From NCBI RefSeq assembly GCF_900104175.1, contig NZ_FNIX01000004.1, positions 248,001 to 312,000 on the forward strand: a DNA stretch of 64,000 nucleotides, given 5' to 3'. Shown here in pieces: positions 8,886 through 17,321 of this stretch. The position numbers were made by a program, and so were the translations under genes. Under the pieces are notes generated by a model. That model was not told the DNA's origin and did not search any database. It worked only from the letters and a program-made list of their open reading frames with translations. The DNA comes from Lentzea jiangxiensis. Its GTDB lineage: Bacteria; Actinomycetota; Actinomycetes; Mycobacteriales; Pseudonocardiaceae. The number at the start of each line of letters is the position of its first letter. Position 1 is the stretch's first letter.

Positions 8886-10085
8886 CTACCGGCCCGCGGT
8901 GGCGTACCCGGCCGCGACCGGCGCGACCGGCACCTCGGCGTCGAACACCACCTGACCGTCGACCCAGACCTTCCTGGGCCGCAGGTCGTCGTCCCACCAC
9001 ACGAGGTCGGCGACGGCACCCGGCGCGAGGCGGCCGAGACCGGACTCGCCGATGACCTCGGCGGGCACGATCGTCGCCGAAGCCAGGGCGTCGGCGACCG
9101 GAACGCCCACGGACACGATGTTCCGCACGGCGCGGTCGAGCGTGAGCGCGGAACCCGCGATCGTGCCCTCCGGCGAGCGGGGCACGCCGTCCTCGGTGAG
9201 CAGCACGTCCGCACCACCGAGGTGGTAGCGGCCGGGCGGCATCCCCGCGGCGGCGACGGCATCGGTGACCAGCGCGACTCGTGCTCCGGCGGCGTTGAAC
9301 ACGAGACGGCACACGTCGGGGCCGACGTGGGCGAGGTCCGCGATCAGGCCGAGGGTGAAGCGCTCGTCGACCAGAGCCACGCCGGGCACACCGGGTTCGC
9401 GGTGCCCCAACGGCCTCTGGGCGTTGAACAGGTGCGTCACCATGCGGGCACCCGCGTCCGCCGCGGCACGCGTCTGCTCACCGGTGGCGTCGGAGTGCCC
9501 CACCGCGACGAGCACACCGGCTTCGACGAGCCGGCGAACCGCCTCGAAGCCGCCGGGCTGCTCCGGGGCCATCGTCACCATCCGCAGCGCGCGGCGGATC
9601 AGATCGTCGTCGAGCAGGGCCGAGATCTGGTCGGGACCAGGCTCCACCATGAACGACGGGTCGTGCACCCCTGCCCGTTTGGGCGACAGGAAGGGGCCTT
9701 CGAGGTGCACGCCCAACGGCCGGGCACCCACTCCGTCCGGCAACGCGGCGGATGCGGCGAGCACGGCACGAGCCTGCCTGAGGACCACGTCGACCGGTGC
9801 GGTGATCAACGTGGGCAGGAACCGGGTCACACCGGTGGACGGCAAGGCCTGCGCCACGGCACGCATGCCGGCGGCGTCCACCTCGGCGAAGTCGACGCCC
9901 ACGGCGCCGTTCACCTGCACGTCGACCAGGCCCGGTGTCAGCAGGCCGTCGGACAGGACCTCCGCGCCGGGTGGTGCTTCACCGGTGGTCACCTCGACGA
10001 TGCGGCCGTCCCTGATCCGCACCGAGGCAGGACCGACGATCGTGCGACCGAGCAATGCGCGCGGTGCTGCGACAACGGCGTCCAA
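8886..10085 (-). CDS. nagA: N-acetylglucosamine-6-phosphate deacetylase
   Basis: This 399-residue cytosolic amidohydrolase removes acetate from GlcNAc-6-phosphate. Visible features are HLEGPFLSP (metal ligand Glu129), GHSDAT (His197), THLFNAQRPLGHREPG (His218) and VTDAVAAAGMP with the catalytic Asp275. I chose the TTG at 10085 because it follows AAGGAGGGATC, an excellent ribosome site; the frame extends upstream to 10139, but only by running through the dre-like operator. It is convergent with the SIS-enzyme operon and divergent from an FCD regulator. With the SIS protein it should feed GlcNAc-6-P toward fructose-6-P. Confidence 0.9.
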   Translation of the reverse strand: MDAVVAAPRALLGRTIVGPASVRIRDGRIVEVTTGEAPPGAEVLSDGLLTPGLVDVQVNGAVGVDFAEVDAAGMRAVAQALPSTGVTRFLPTLITAPVDVVLRQARAVLAASAALPDGVGARPLGVHLEGPFLSPKRAGVHDPSFMVEPGPDQISALLDDDLIRRALRMVTMAPEQPGGFEAVRRLVEAGVLVAVGHSDATGEQTRAAADAGARMVTHLFNAQRPLGHREPGVPGVALVDERFTLGLIADLAHVGPDVCRLVFNAAGARVALVTDAVAAAGMPPGRYHLGGADVLLTEDGVPRSPEGTIAGSALTLDRAVRNIVSVGVPVADALASATIVPAEVIGESGLGRLAPGAVADLVWWDDDLRPRKVWVDGQVVFDAEVPVAPVAAGYATAGR

Positions 10086-10097
10086 GATCCCTCCTTG

Positions 10098-10113
10098 AAT
10101 GGTCCAGACCATT
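10098..10113 (-). promoter_or_regulatory. dre-like operator in front of nagA
   Basis: AATGGTCCAGACCATT has two 7-base half-sites (AATGGTC and GACCATT) around a CA centre, close to the DasR element. It lies 12 bases before the nagA TTG start, next to the ribosome site, so a bound repressor would block the promoter or leader. The element is symmetric and could also affect the divergent FCD regulator gene. Confidence 0.75.
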
Positions 10114-10275
10114 ATGGCGACAACAGGGGTTCCCGTCACGTGTCGTCAAAAGATAACCATCCCACAACACAGTTTGTGAACGAAGCCCGAAACGCCGGGG
10201 GTGCCACGAAGTCGACCTTGCGTGGCGCATACTGGTCGCCAGACATCCGAGGTCTACGACGAGTTGAGGGTGCCC

Positions 10276-10950
10276 GTGGCAGTCACCGACGATGCGATCC
10301 TGCGCGTCAAGGAGATGATCGTTTCGGGCGAGCTCAAGCCCGGCGACCGTCTCCCGCGAGAGGCTGACCTGGCAGAACGCCTCGGACTGTCCCGGAACTC
10401 GCTGCGCGAGGCCGTGAAGGCACTGTCACTCGTCCGGGTGCTCGACGTCCGCCAGGGCGACGGCACGTACGTCTCGTCGCTCAGGGCCGACGACCTGCTC
10501 GGTGCTCTGTCGTTCGTCCTCGACCTCCACCGCGGCGAGGACTCGGTGCTCGAAGTCCTCCAGGTCCGGCGCATCCTGGAGCCCGCGGCGGCCGCGATGG
10601 CCGCCCAAAGGGTGGAACCGGACGAGGTCGTCAAGCTCCGCGCGCTCTGCGACGCCGCCGAGAGCGCCAAGTCCGTGGAGGAACTGGTCGAGCACGACCT
10701 CGAGTTCCACCGCGCCATCGCCCAGTGCTCCGGCAACGCCTACCTCGCCCAGCTCCTCGACACGCTGGCGGGTCCGACGGTCCGCGTCCGCATCTGGCGC
10801 GGCATCACCCAGTCCAACGCCGTCGACCGCACCGTCGCCGAGCACCGCGCCATCGTCGACGCGCTGGCCGCCCACCAGCCCGAGCTCGCCCGCAGCTGGT
10901 CCACGGTGCACGTGGCGGGCGTCGAGCAGTGGCTCTCAGACCTGGCGTAG
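10276..10950 (+). CDS. GntR-family regulator of the FadR/FCD subfamily
   Basis: This 224-residue protein has an N-terminal winged helix (about 5-70, LPREADLAERLGLSRNSLRE, then VRQGDGTYV) and an all-helical FCD ligand-binding domain (about 85-215). The FCD metal-site residues are plausible in EHDLEFHRAIA and in AEHRAIVDAL near the end. FCD regulators commonly sense small organic acids or sugar acids. The start is uncertain: GTG at 10276 has GAGGG about 5 bases upstream, GTG at 10270 is also possible, and the frame is open to 10201. It is divergent from nagA and overlaps the convergent lysR gene by 15 bases. It may control nagA or the nearby L-fucose operon. Confidence 0.8.
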   Translation: MAVTDDAILRVKEMIVSGELKPGDRLPREADLAERLGLSRNSLREAVKALSLVRVLDVRQGDGTYVSSLRADDLLGALSFVLDLHRGEDSVLEVLQVRRILEPAAAAMAAQRVEPDEVVKLRALCDAAESAKSVEELVEHDLEFHRAIAQCSGNAYLAQLLDTLAGPTVRVRIWRGITQSNAVDRTVAEHRAIVDALAAHQPELARSWSTVHVAGVEQWLSDLA

Positions 10951-11814
10951 CTGCTCCAGCACGGCCCGCACGGCGGGCTGCCCGTCGGCCCGGTTCCGCA
11001 CGACGGCGGACACCGTCCGGAACACCTGCTGCTTCAGCGGCCGCAACGCCACGCCGGGCCGCCGCGCCACCGAAGGCACCAGCGCCACCCCGAGCCCGGC
11101 CTCGACCAGCCCGCACATGACGCCGAAGTCGTCGCAGTAGGCCTGCGCCCGCGGCACGAACCCGGCGGCGCCGCAGGCCCGCTGGGTCAGCTCGTGGCAC
11201 GACGCGTCGGTGCGCGGCATGATCCACGGCCGGTCGGCCAGGACGCTCAGGTCCACGGAGTCCTGCTGCACCAGCGGATCGCTCAGCGGCAGCGCCACGT
11301 TGACCGGTTCCACGAACAGCTCGTGCGACTCGCAGGACGGCGGCAGGTCGCGCGGCATGATGTTGTACGAGTGGACGACGGCGATGTCGACGTCCCCGCG
11401 CCGCAGCGCGGGCAGCGACGCCTCGGGTTCCATCTCGTGCACGAACAGGTCCACATCGGACCCGTGCTCGGACCGCAGCACCTGGATCACCCGCGGGAGC
11501 AGGGCGGCCACCGACACGAACGCCCCGATGCGCACCACGCCGGAGACCGACGTCCGCAGCGAGGCCAGGTCCGCCTCGGCGGCCGCCAGCTGGTCCAGGA
11601 CGAGCTGCGTGTGTGCGGCGAGCACGTGGCCGGCCCGGGTCAGCGCCAGCCGCCGCCCGTCCCGTTCGACCAGCGCGACCCCGGCTTCCCGCTCCAGGGC
11701 GGCGAGCTGCTGGGACACGGCGGGGGACGTCACGTGCAGGGCCTCCGCGGCGGCCGTGACCGTCCCGTGGACCGACAACGCGTGGAGCAGTCGAAGCCTT
11801 CGCACGTCCAACAC
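10936..11814 (-). CDS. LysR-family transcriptional regulator
   Basis: This is a 292-residue regulator with a standard LysR layout: a winged helix-turn-helix at 1-60 (VTAAAEALHVTSPAVSQQLA) and a periplasmic-binding-protein-like effector domain from about 88. It is divergent from the dapA-like gene, with 71 bases between the starts, the usual position of a LysR activator relative to its target. The gap contains two direct copies of GAACTTC (11840 and 11853). The effector is unknown. Its 3' end overlaps the FCD regulator. Confidence 0.82.
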   Translation of the reverse strand: MLDVRRLRLLHALSVHGTVTAAAEALHVTSPAVSQQLAALEREAGVALVERDGRRLALTRAGHVLAAHTQLVLDQLAAAEADLASLRTSVSGVVRIGAFVSVAALLPRVIQVLRSEHGSDVDLFVHEMEPEASLPALRRGDVDIAVVHSYNIMPRDLPPSCESHELFVEPVNVALPLSDPLVQQDSVDLSVLADRPWIMPRTDASCHELTQRACGAAGFVPRAQAYCDDFGVMCGLVEAGLGVALVPSVARRPGVALRPLKQQVFRTVSAVVRNRADGQPAVRAVLEQLRQV

Positions 11815-11885
11815 AAAGCTCAGCTTAACGTTCCGAGCAGAACTTCTAACTGGAACTTCGCGAAAACTGGAGCCACGCTGGAGTC

Positions 11886-12743
11886 ATGTTCGGACGAGTG
11901 CTGGTAGCGATGGTCACCCCGTTCACCCCCGACGGTGACCTGGACCTCAAGGGTGCGCAGGAGCTGGCGGCGCACCTCGTCGACAAGGGCGGCGCGGACG
12001 GTCTGGTCGTCAACGGCACGACCGGTGAGGCGCCCACGACCACCGACGCCGAGAAGGCTCAGGTCGTCAAGGCCGTGAAGGAGGCCGTCGGCGACCGCAC
12101 GCAGGTCCTCGCGGGCGTCGGCACCAACTCCACGCGCCACACGGTCGAGCTCGCCCGCCAGGCCGAGGACAACGGCGCCGACGGCCTGCTGGTCGTGACG
12201 CCGTACTACAGCAAGCCCACGCAGGAGGGCGTCGAGAACCACTTCAGGCAGGTGGCGAACGCGTCAGGCCTCCCGGCGCTGCTCTACGACATCCCCGGCC
12301 GCACGGGCACCGCGATCGACACCGAGACGCTGCTCCGGCTCGCCGAGCACCCGCGGATCGTCGGCGTGAAGGACTGCAAGGTCGACCTGCTCGCGACCGC
12401 CCGCGTGATCGCCGAGACCGGCCTCGACTACTACTCGGGCAACGACGAGCTGATCCTGCCGCTCTACTCGATCGGCGGCGTCGGCACGGTCAGCACCGTC
12501 GGCCACGTCGTCGGCAACGAGATCAAGGCGATGCTCGACGCCTACGACGAGGGCGACAACAAGGAAGCCCTGCGCCGCCACCAGGCGCTGCTGCCGGTGA
12601 TCACGGCGATCATGACCCGCGAGCCCGGCGCCGTCGCCGTCAAGGCGGCACTCACCCTGCTCGGCCTGCCGTCCGGCCCGGTCCGCGAGCCGCTGGTGGG
12701 CGCCACGCCGCAGCTGATCAACGAGCTGAAGGCCCTCTTCTAA
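11886..12743 (+). CDS. dapA: 4-hydroxy-tetrahydrodipicolinate synthase (DapA family)
   Basis: This 285-residue TIM-barrel class I aldolase condenses pyruvate with aspartate semialdehyde toward diaminopimelate and lysine. Key residues are in place: GTTGE (44-48, pyruvate site), Tyr108 in TPYYSKP, Tyr134 in LLYDIPGRTG and Schiff-base Lys162 in IVGVKDCK. Similarity to genuine DapA is strong throughout. Even so, the gene stands alone beside a divergent LysR regulator and an L-fucose operon, not with dapB, so it may be a second copy or a related sugar-acid aldolase. The stop overlaps the end of the convergent lactonase gene by 4 bases. Confidence 0.8.
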   Translation: MFGRVLVAMVTPFTPDGDLDLKGAQELAAHLVDKGGADGLVVNGTTGEAPTTTDAEKAQVVKAVKEAVGDRTQVLAGVGTNSTRHTVELARQAEDNGADGLLVVTPYYSKPTQEGVENHFRQVANASGLPALLYDIPGRTGTAIDTETLLRLAEHPRIVGVKDCKVDLLATARVIAETGLDYYSGNDELILPLYSIGGVGTVSTVGHVVGNEIKAMLDAYDEGDNKEALRRHQALLPVITAIMTREPGAVAVKAALTLLGLPSGPVREPLVGATPQLINELKALF

Positions 12744-13570
12744 AGGGAGTACACCCGGCGAGCGGTGCTCGAGAAGATCGCGTCCTGCTCGCCGGCGGAC
12801 AGCTCCGACACCAGTTCCCGCGCAGCACCGAGCCACTCGTCGTAGGTGGCGGCCAGCAGGCACACGGGCCAGTCGGAGCCGAACATCAGCCTCTCCGGTC
12901 CGAACGCGTCGAGCACGACCTCGAAGTGCGGCCGCAGGTCGGCGACGCTCCACGACCTCCAGTCCGCCTCGGTGACCAGGCCGGACAGCTTGCACGTCAC
13001 GTTCTCGTGCGCCGCCATCGACCGGATCAGCTCGGCCCACTCCCCCGGGTCCGAGCCGATCGCGGGCTTCGAGCAGTGGTCCACGACGAACGGCACGCTG
13101 GGGAGCGCCGCCACGGTGCGGCGCGCGGCCGGCAGCTGGTGCGGCAACGTCAGCAGCTCGTAGACCAGCCCGTGCGCCCCGACGTGGCGCAGGCCGTTCC
13201 GGACGTCCCCGCGGCACAACCACTCCGGGTCGGGCTCGCTCTGCACCTGGTGCCGGATCCCGCGCAGCCACGAGCCGTCCGGCCCGCCGGCCAGCTCCGC
13301 CAGGGCGTCACCGACGGCGGGCGAGGTCAGGTCGGTCCACCCCACCACCGCGCCGACGACGTCCGAGGACGCCGCCACGGCCAGGAACTCCGGCGTCTCC
13401 TCCGGCACGCACACCGTCTGCACCAGCACGGAGGCGGAGACCTCCGGCGCGGCCGCGAGGAAGTCCGGTTCCAGGAACGACCGCCGGATCGCGCCCATCG
13501 GCGGATCGGTGATCCAGTCCTGGTCGCGGGCGGACAGGTCCCACAGGTGGTGGTGCGCGTCGACGATCAC
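12740..13570 (-). CDS. Amidohydrolase-family sugar lactonase (L-fuconolactonase-like)
   Basis: This 276-residue amidohydrolase is of the COG3618 type, which opens sugar lactones such as L-fucono-1,5-lactone or L-rhamnono-lactone. It starts with the HxH-like metal motif IVDAHHHLW; FVVDHCSKP, CKLSGLVTEA and LMFGSDWPV supply the later His and Asp ligands. The GTG at 13570 has GAGGAGG upstream and overlaps the stop of the aldo/keto reductase gene (GTGA). It is the last gene of the nine-gene operon that begins at 21276. In context it hydrolyses the lactone made by the upstream dehydrogenase to L-fuconate. Confidence 0.8.
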   Translation of the reverse strand: MIVDAHHHLWDLSARDQDWITDPPMGAIRRSFLEPDFLAAAPEVSASVLVQTVCVPEETPEFLAVAASSDVVGAVVGWTDLTSPAVGDALAELAGGPDGSWLRGIRHQVQSEPDPEWLCRGDVRNGLRHVGAHGLVYELLTLPHQLPAARRTVAALPSVPFVVDHCSKPAIGSDPGEWAELIRSMAAHENVTCKLSGLVTEADWRSWSVADLRPHFEVVLDAFGPERLMFGSDWPVCLLAATYDEWLGAARELVSELSAGEQDAIFSSTARRVYSL

Positions 13571-14523
13571 GGCGTCGGAACCTCCTCGCCCAGCAGCCCC
13601 GACGACTTCAGCTCGTCCCAGAGCCCGGCCGGGATCGACGCCGAGAAGCGGGCGGCGTTCGACGTCATCTGCGCGGCCGTCCGCGACCCGATCACGACCG
13701 ACACGACGGCCGGGTGCCCGAGGGCGAACTGGATCGCCACCTCCGGCAACGTCACCCCGTGCCGGTCGCAGACCGAGGCGATCGCCCGGGCCCGTGCCAC
13801 CAGCTCGGGCGGCGCGTCCTCGTAGTCGTACTTCGCGTCCGGCGGCACGACCGGCTTCGACAGCAGCCCGGAGTTGAAGACACCGCAGGCCACGACCGAC
13901 ACGCCGCGCTCGGCGCACGCGGGCAGGAACGACGGCAGCGCGGGCTGTTCGAGCAGCGTGTACCGCCCGGCCAGCATCACCACGTCGACGTCGGTCTCGC
14001 GGACGAACCGCTCCGGCATCTCCCACTGGTTCATGCCGACGCCGATCGCGCGCACGACGCCCTGCGACCGCAGCTCTTCCAGGGCCGGGTACGCCTGCGA
14101 GAGGGCCTCGTCCCAGTGCTCGTCGGGGTCGTGGATGTAGACGACCTCCACCCGGTCCGTCCCGAGACGCTCCAAAGAGGACTCGATGGACCTGCGGACG
14201 CCGTCGGCGGAGTAGTCCCGCACGCGGCGGAAGTTCCGCGGCACCGCGAAACCCTCGTCGTCGGAGCCCTCGCCGTCGAACGGCTCCAGCAACCGGCCGA
14301 CCTTCGTGGAGATCACGTACTCGTCGCGCGGGCGACCGGCCAGGGCGACGCCGAGCCGGCGCTCCGACAGCCCGAGCCCGTAGTGCGGCGCGGTGTCGAA
14401 GTACCGGACGCCGGATTGCCACGCCGCCTCGACCGCGCCGAAGGCGTCCTCGTCGGAGACCTCGCGGTACAGGTTGCCGATCGGCGCGCCGCCGAAGCCC
14501 AGACGGGAGACAGCGATCTTCAC
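13567..14523 (-). CDS. Aldo/keto reductase, probable L-fucose dehydrogenase
   Basis: This 318-residue NAD(P)-dependent aldo/keto reductase barrel contains LGFGGAPIGN at the start, YFDTAPHYGLGLSE (catalytic Asp and Tyr), VISTKVG (Lys), VVYIHDPD (His) and the cofactor loop VVSVVIGSRT. This subgroup includes D-threo-aldose (L-fucose) 1-dehydrogenases, which oxidise L-fucose to L-fuconolactone. That fits its position between a mutarotase and a lactonase. The GTG start at 14523 overlaps the mutarotase stop (GTGA), and its own stop overlaps the lactonase start. Confidence 0.8.
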   Translation of the reverse strand: MKIAVSRLGFGGAPIGNLYREVSDEDAFGAVEAAWQSGVRYFDTAPHYGLGLSERRLGVALAGRPRDEYVISTKVGRLLEPFDGEGSDDEGFAVPRNFRRVRDYSADGVRRSIESSLERLGTDRVEVVYIHDPDEHWDEALSQAYPALEELRSQGVVRAIGVGMNQWEMPERFVRETDVDVVMLAGRYTLLEQPALPSFLPACAERGVSVVACGVFNSGLLSKPVVPPDAKYDYEDAPPELVARARAIASVCDRHGVTLPEVAIQFALGHPAVVSVVIGSRTAAQMTSNAARFSASIPAGLWDELKSSGLLGEEVPTP

Positions 14524-14831
14524 GGCAGCTCCCAGACGAGTCGCACAGCGGGTTCGGCGCCGGAGTAATCGTCGGGGACCTCCAGCAGTTCGGCCATCCG
14601 AGCCTGCCACGGAACGTTCGCCGGGTGCTCGGCCAGACAGGCCCTCATGGCGCGGTAGTCGTCGACCTCGACGAGGTGGAACAGGTCGCGGCCGGACCGC
14701 CAGATCCGCCACGAGTGCACGCCGGCCTCGCGCAACGCCCCGTCCAGCTCGGCCGGGATCGTCGCGTGGACCCGGTCGTAGTCGGCTTCGCGGCCCTCGC
14801 GGAGCCGGGTGTGCAGAGCAACGGTCTCCAC
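14520..14831 (-). CDS. L-rhamnose/L-fucose mutarotase-like protein (RhaM family)
   Basis: This 103-residue ferredoxin-fold protein of the RhaM (former DUF718) family interconverts the alpha and beta anomers of 6-deoxy-L-sugars. Typical elements are the early conserved Tyr and His (ADYDRVHATI), the HSWRIWRSGRDLFH strand and the PANVPWQARM helix. It supplies the anomer needed by the dehydrogenase encoded next. It begins 4 bases after the permease stop on this strand, and its stop overlaps the next start. Confidence 0.85.
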   Translation of the reverse strand: METVALHTRLREGREADYDRVHATIPAELDGALREAGVHSWRIWRSGRDLFHLVEVDDYRAMRACLAEHPANVPWQARMAELLEVPDDYSGAEPAVRLVWELP

Positions 14832-14835
14832 GGGC

Positions 14836-15849
14836 TCACTCCTGCTTCTGGCCGGTCGCGAACCGCGTCACGATCAGCGCGAGGATGATCACCGCACCGT
14901 ACGAGGCCTTGATGTAGAAGCCGGACACGCCCTGCAACCGCAGGATCTGCTCCACGAGCCCCAGCATCAGGACACCGGACAGCGCGCCGAACAGCGTGCC
15001 CTTGCCGCCCTGCAGCGAGATGCCGCCGATCACCGCGGCCGCGAAGACCTGGAAGATCATGCCCTCGCCCTGCGTCGCGGCGACGGACCCGAGCCGCCCG
15101 GTCATCAGGATGCCCGCGACCACCGCCAGCACCGAGCCGATGACCAGCACGGTCCACACCACCCGGTCGACCCGGATGCCCGCGGCCCGCGCGGCCTCGG
15201 AGTTGCCGCCGATCGCGTACAACGACCGCCCGGCCCGCAGGTACTTCAGCACGAAGATGCCCACGGCGTAGCAGACGACGCAGATCCACACCGCCGCCGG
15301 CAGCCCGAGCCACGTCGCGGAACCCAGGTACAGGAACGACTCCGGCACGTCGATCAGCGACTTGCCCTCGGTGATCGCGAGCTGCAGGCCGCGCAGCATC
15401 GTCAGCATGCCCAGCGTCACCATGAACCCGGACAGGCCGACCTTGAGGATCAGGAACCCGTTGAGGCCACCGATCGCCACGCCGATCAGGAGGCACAGCG
15501 GCAACGCGAGCCACGCCGCGAGCCCGACGTCCAGCCCACCGGAGGACGCGGGGATGATCAGGGCGACCGCCAGCGCGGGCGCGAGACCGACCGTCGACTC
15601 GAGCGACAGGTCCATCTTGCCGACGACGAGGATCATCGCCTGGCCCAGCACCAGCAGCGACAGCTCGCTCTGCTGGGTCAGCACGGCGACCAGGTTCGCG
15701 GGCGTCAGGAAGATCGGCGACAGGACCGCCCCGACGACCAGCAGCAGGACGATCACCGGGACCAGCGCGAGGTCCTGGTAGCGCGCCAGCCGGAACTTCT
15801 GCTTCCCGGGCGCGGGCGCCGCGACCGGCTCAGTCATGGCCTTGGTCAT
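14836..15849 (-). CDS. Ribose-type (CUT2) ABC sugar permease
   Basis: This 337-residue RbsC-type inner-membrane permease has about 8-10 helices. The conserved cytoplasmic segment GGNSEAARAAGIRVDRV and the Gly-rich AAVIGGISLQGGKGT are characteristic. It functions as a homodimer with the ATPase and binding protein encoded just upstream. The ATG at 15849 overlaps the stop of the ATPase gene (ATGA); a second ATG lies at 15837. In context the substrate is L-fucose or a related 6-deoxy-sugar. Confidence 0.88.
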   Translation of the reverse strand: MTKAMTEPVAAPAPGKQKFRLARYQDLALVPVIVLLLVVGAVLSPIFLTPANLVAVLTQQSELSLLVLGQAMILVVGKMDLSLESTVGLAPALAVALIIPASSGGLDVGLAAWLALPLCLLIGVAIGGLNGFLILKVGLSGFMVTLGMLTMLRGLQLAITEGKSLIDVPESFLYLGSATWLGLPAAVWICVVCYAVGIFVLKYLRAGRSLYAIGGNSEAARAAGIRVDRVVWTVLVIGSVLAVVAGILMTGRLGSVAATQGEGMIFQVFAAAVIGGISLQGGKGTLFGALSGVLMLGLVEQILRLQGVSGFYIKASYGAVIILALIVTRFATGQKQE

Positions 15850-17321
15850 TCCGAGCTCATCCCTTCGATGGCCGCGATGAGTTCCTGGTCGTGCCAGCCC
15901 CGGCCGAACTCCCGCACGACCCGGCCGTGGAACAGCACCAGCACGCGGTCGCAGACCCGCAGGTCGTCGAGCTCGTCGGAGACCACGACGGCGGCCTTGC
16001 CGCGACGCGCCTGCGCGTCGACGACCCCGAGCAGCGACTCCTTGGACTTCACGTCGACCCCCGCGGTCGGGTTGATCAGCACCAGCACGGACGGGTCGCC
16101 GGCGAGAGCACGCGCCATCACGACCTTCTGCTGGTTGCCGCCGGACAGGTCGGACACCGGCTGGTCGGGTCCGGCGGCCTTGACGTCGTACGACGCGATC
16201 GCGGTGCTGCCCGCGGCGCGCTGCGCCGACGGCCACACGAACGTCCCGGCCGTGCTCATGGTCGCGTTCTCGGCGATCGACAGGTCCAGCACGAGCCCCT
16301 GGTGGTGCCGATCCCGCGGCACGCAGCCGATCCCGGCCTCCAACGCCGCCGGAACGTCACCGCCGCGCACCGGCGCGCCGTCCACCGAGATCGACCCGGC
16401 CGACGGCTTGCGCAGCCCGTAGACCGTCTCGGCGAACTCGTGCTTCCCCGACGACGCGCTGCCCGCGAGCCCGATGACCTCGCCCCGCGTCGCCGTCAGC
16501 GAGATGTCCGAGAAGTGGTCGCCGCTCAACGACGACACGGTCAGCACCTCCTCCGCCGAGGACGGCCTGTCGTCCCCGCTCGGCACGGTGAGACCGCCCA
16601 CCTCACCGGTCATCGCCTCGATCAGGTCGGGCTTCGACATCTGCGAGACCGGTGCGGTGACGACGTGCCGCGCGTCGCGGTAGACCGTCACCGTCTGGCA
16701 GACCTCGTAGACCTCCTGCAGGTGGTGGGAGATGAACAGGAACGTCACCCCCTTGTCCTGCAACGACCTCATCCGGTCGAAGAGCCGCTCGATCGCCGGG
16801 CCGTCGAGCTGCGCGGTCGGTTCGTCGAGGATCACGAACCGCGAGCCGATCGACAGCGCCCGTGCGATCTCGACGAGCTGGCGCTGCTCGACGGTCAGCG
16901 CGGACACCAGCTCGTCCGGGTGCACCGCCACGTCGTAGGTCTCGAGCAGCTCGCAAGCCCGGCGCCGCAGCTTCTTCCACCGGATCAGACCGCCGCCGAG
17001 GTCCTGCCGGTTGATGAACAGGTTCTCGGCGACGGACAGCTCCGGCACGACCGTCGCCTTCTGGTAGACGCAGGCGACGTGCCGGCGCCACGCCGCGCTG
17101 TCGGCGACGGGCGGCGCCGGTTCGCCGAAGAAGGCGACCTCGCCCGCGTCCGGCGCCCGCATGCCGGTCAGGATCGAGACCAGCGTCGACTTGCCCGCGC
17201 CGTTGCGGCCGACGAGCGCGTGCGACTCACCGGCGCGGACCTCGATGCCCACGTCGTCCAGCGCGAGCGTGCGCCCGAACCTCTTCGTGACGCCGCGCGC
17301 GACAGCCGCGAACTCGCCCAT
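15846..17321 (-). CDS. Ribose-type ABC transporter ATPase (two fused nucleotide-binding domains)
   Basis: This is a 491-residue RbsA/MglA-type protein. Domain 1 has Walker A GRNGAGKST, a degenerate signature (LTVEQRQLVEIARAL) and Walker B FVILDEPTA. Domain 2 has the usual degenerate P-loop (GSASSGK), a good signature LSGGNQQKVVMARAL and Walker B-like VLVLINPTAGVDV. Asymmetric domains are normal for this family. The start overlaps the binding-protein stop (TGATG) and the end overlaps the permease start. Unlike the two CUT1 systems in this window, this importer has its own energy source. Confidence 0.88.
   Translation of the reverse strand: MGEFAAVARGVTKRFGRTLALDDVGIEVRAGESHALVGRNGAGKSTLVSILTGMRAPDAGEVAFFGEPAPPVADSAAWRRHVACVYQKATVVPELSVAENLFINRQDLGGGLIRWKKLRRRACELLETYDVAVHPDELVSALTVEQRQLVEIARALSIGSRFVILDEPTAQLDGPAIERLFDRMRSLQDKGVTFLFISHHLQEVYEVCQTVTVYRDARHVVTAPVSQMSKPDLIEAMTGEVGGLTVPSGDDRPSSAEEVLTVSSLSGDHFSDISLTATRGEVIGLAGSASSGKHEFAETVYGLRKPSAGSISVDGAPVRGGDVPAALEAGIGCVPRDRHHQGLVLDLSIAENATMSTAGTFVWPSAQRAAGSTAIASYDVKAAGPDQPVSDLSGGNQQKVVMARALAGDPSVLVLINPTAGVDVKSKESLLGVVDAQARRGKAAVVVSDELDDLRVCDRVLVLFHGRVVREFGRGWHDQELIAAIEGMSSE

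Noticed and set aside
10231-10260. Possible third dre site before the FCD regulator gene (ACTGGTC followed by AGACAT, and GGTCTACGAC)
   Set aside because: Each piece keeps only one good half-site and the symmetry is lost. It is too weak beside the two clear dre-like sites.
11840-11859. Direct repeats GAACTTC in the lysR-dapA gap as a LysR binding site
   Set aside because: LysR sites normally contain an interrupted T-N11-A dyad, which I could not place clearly. It is mentioned only as context.
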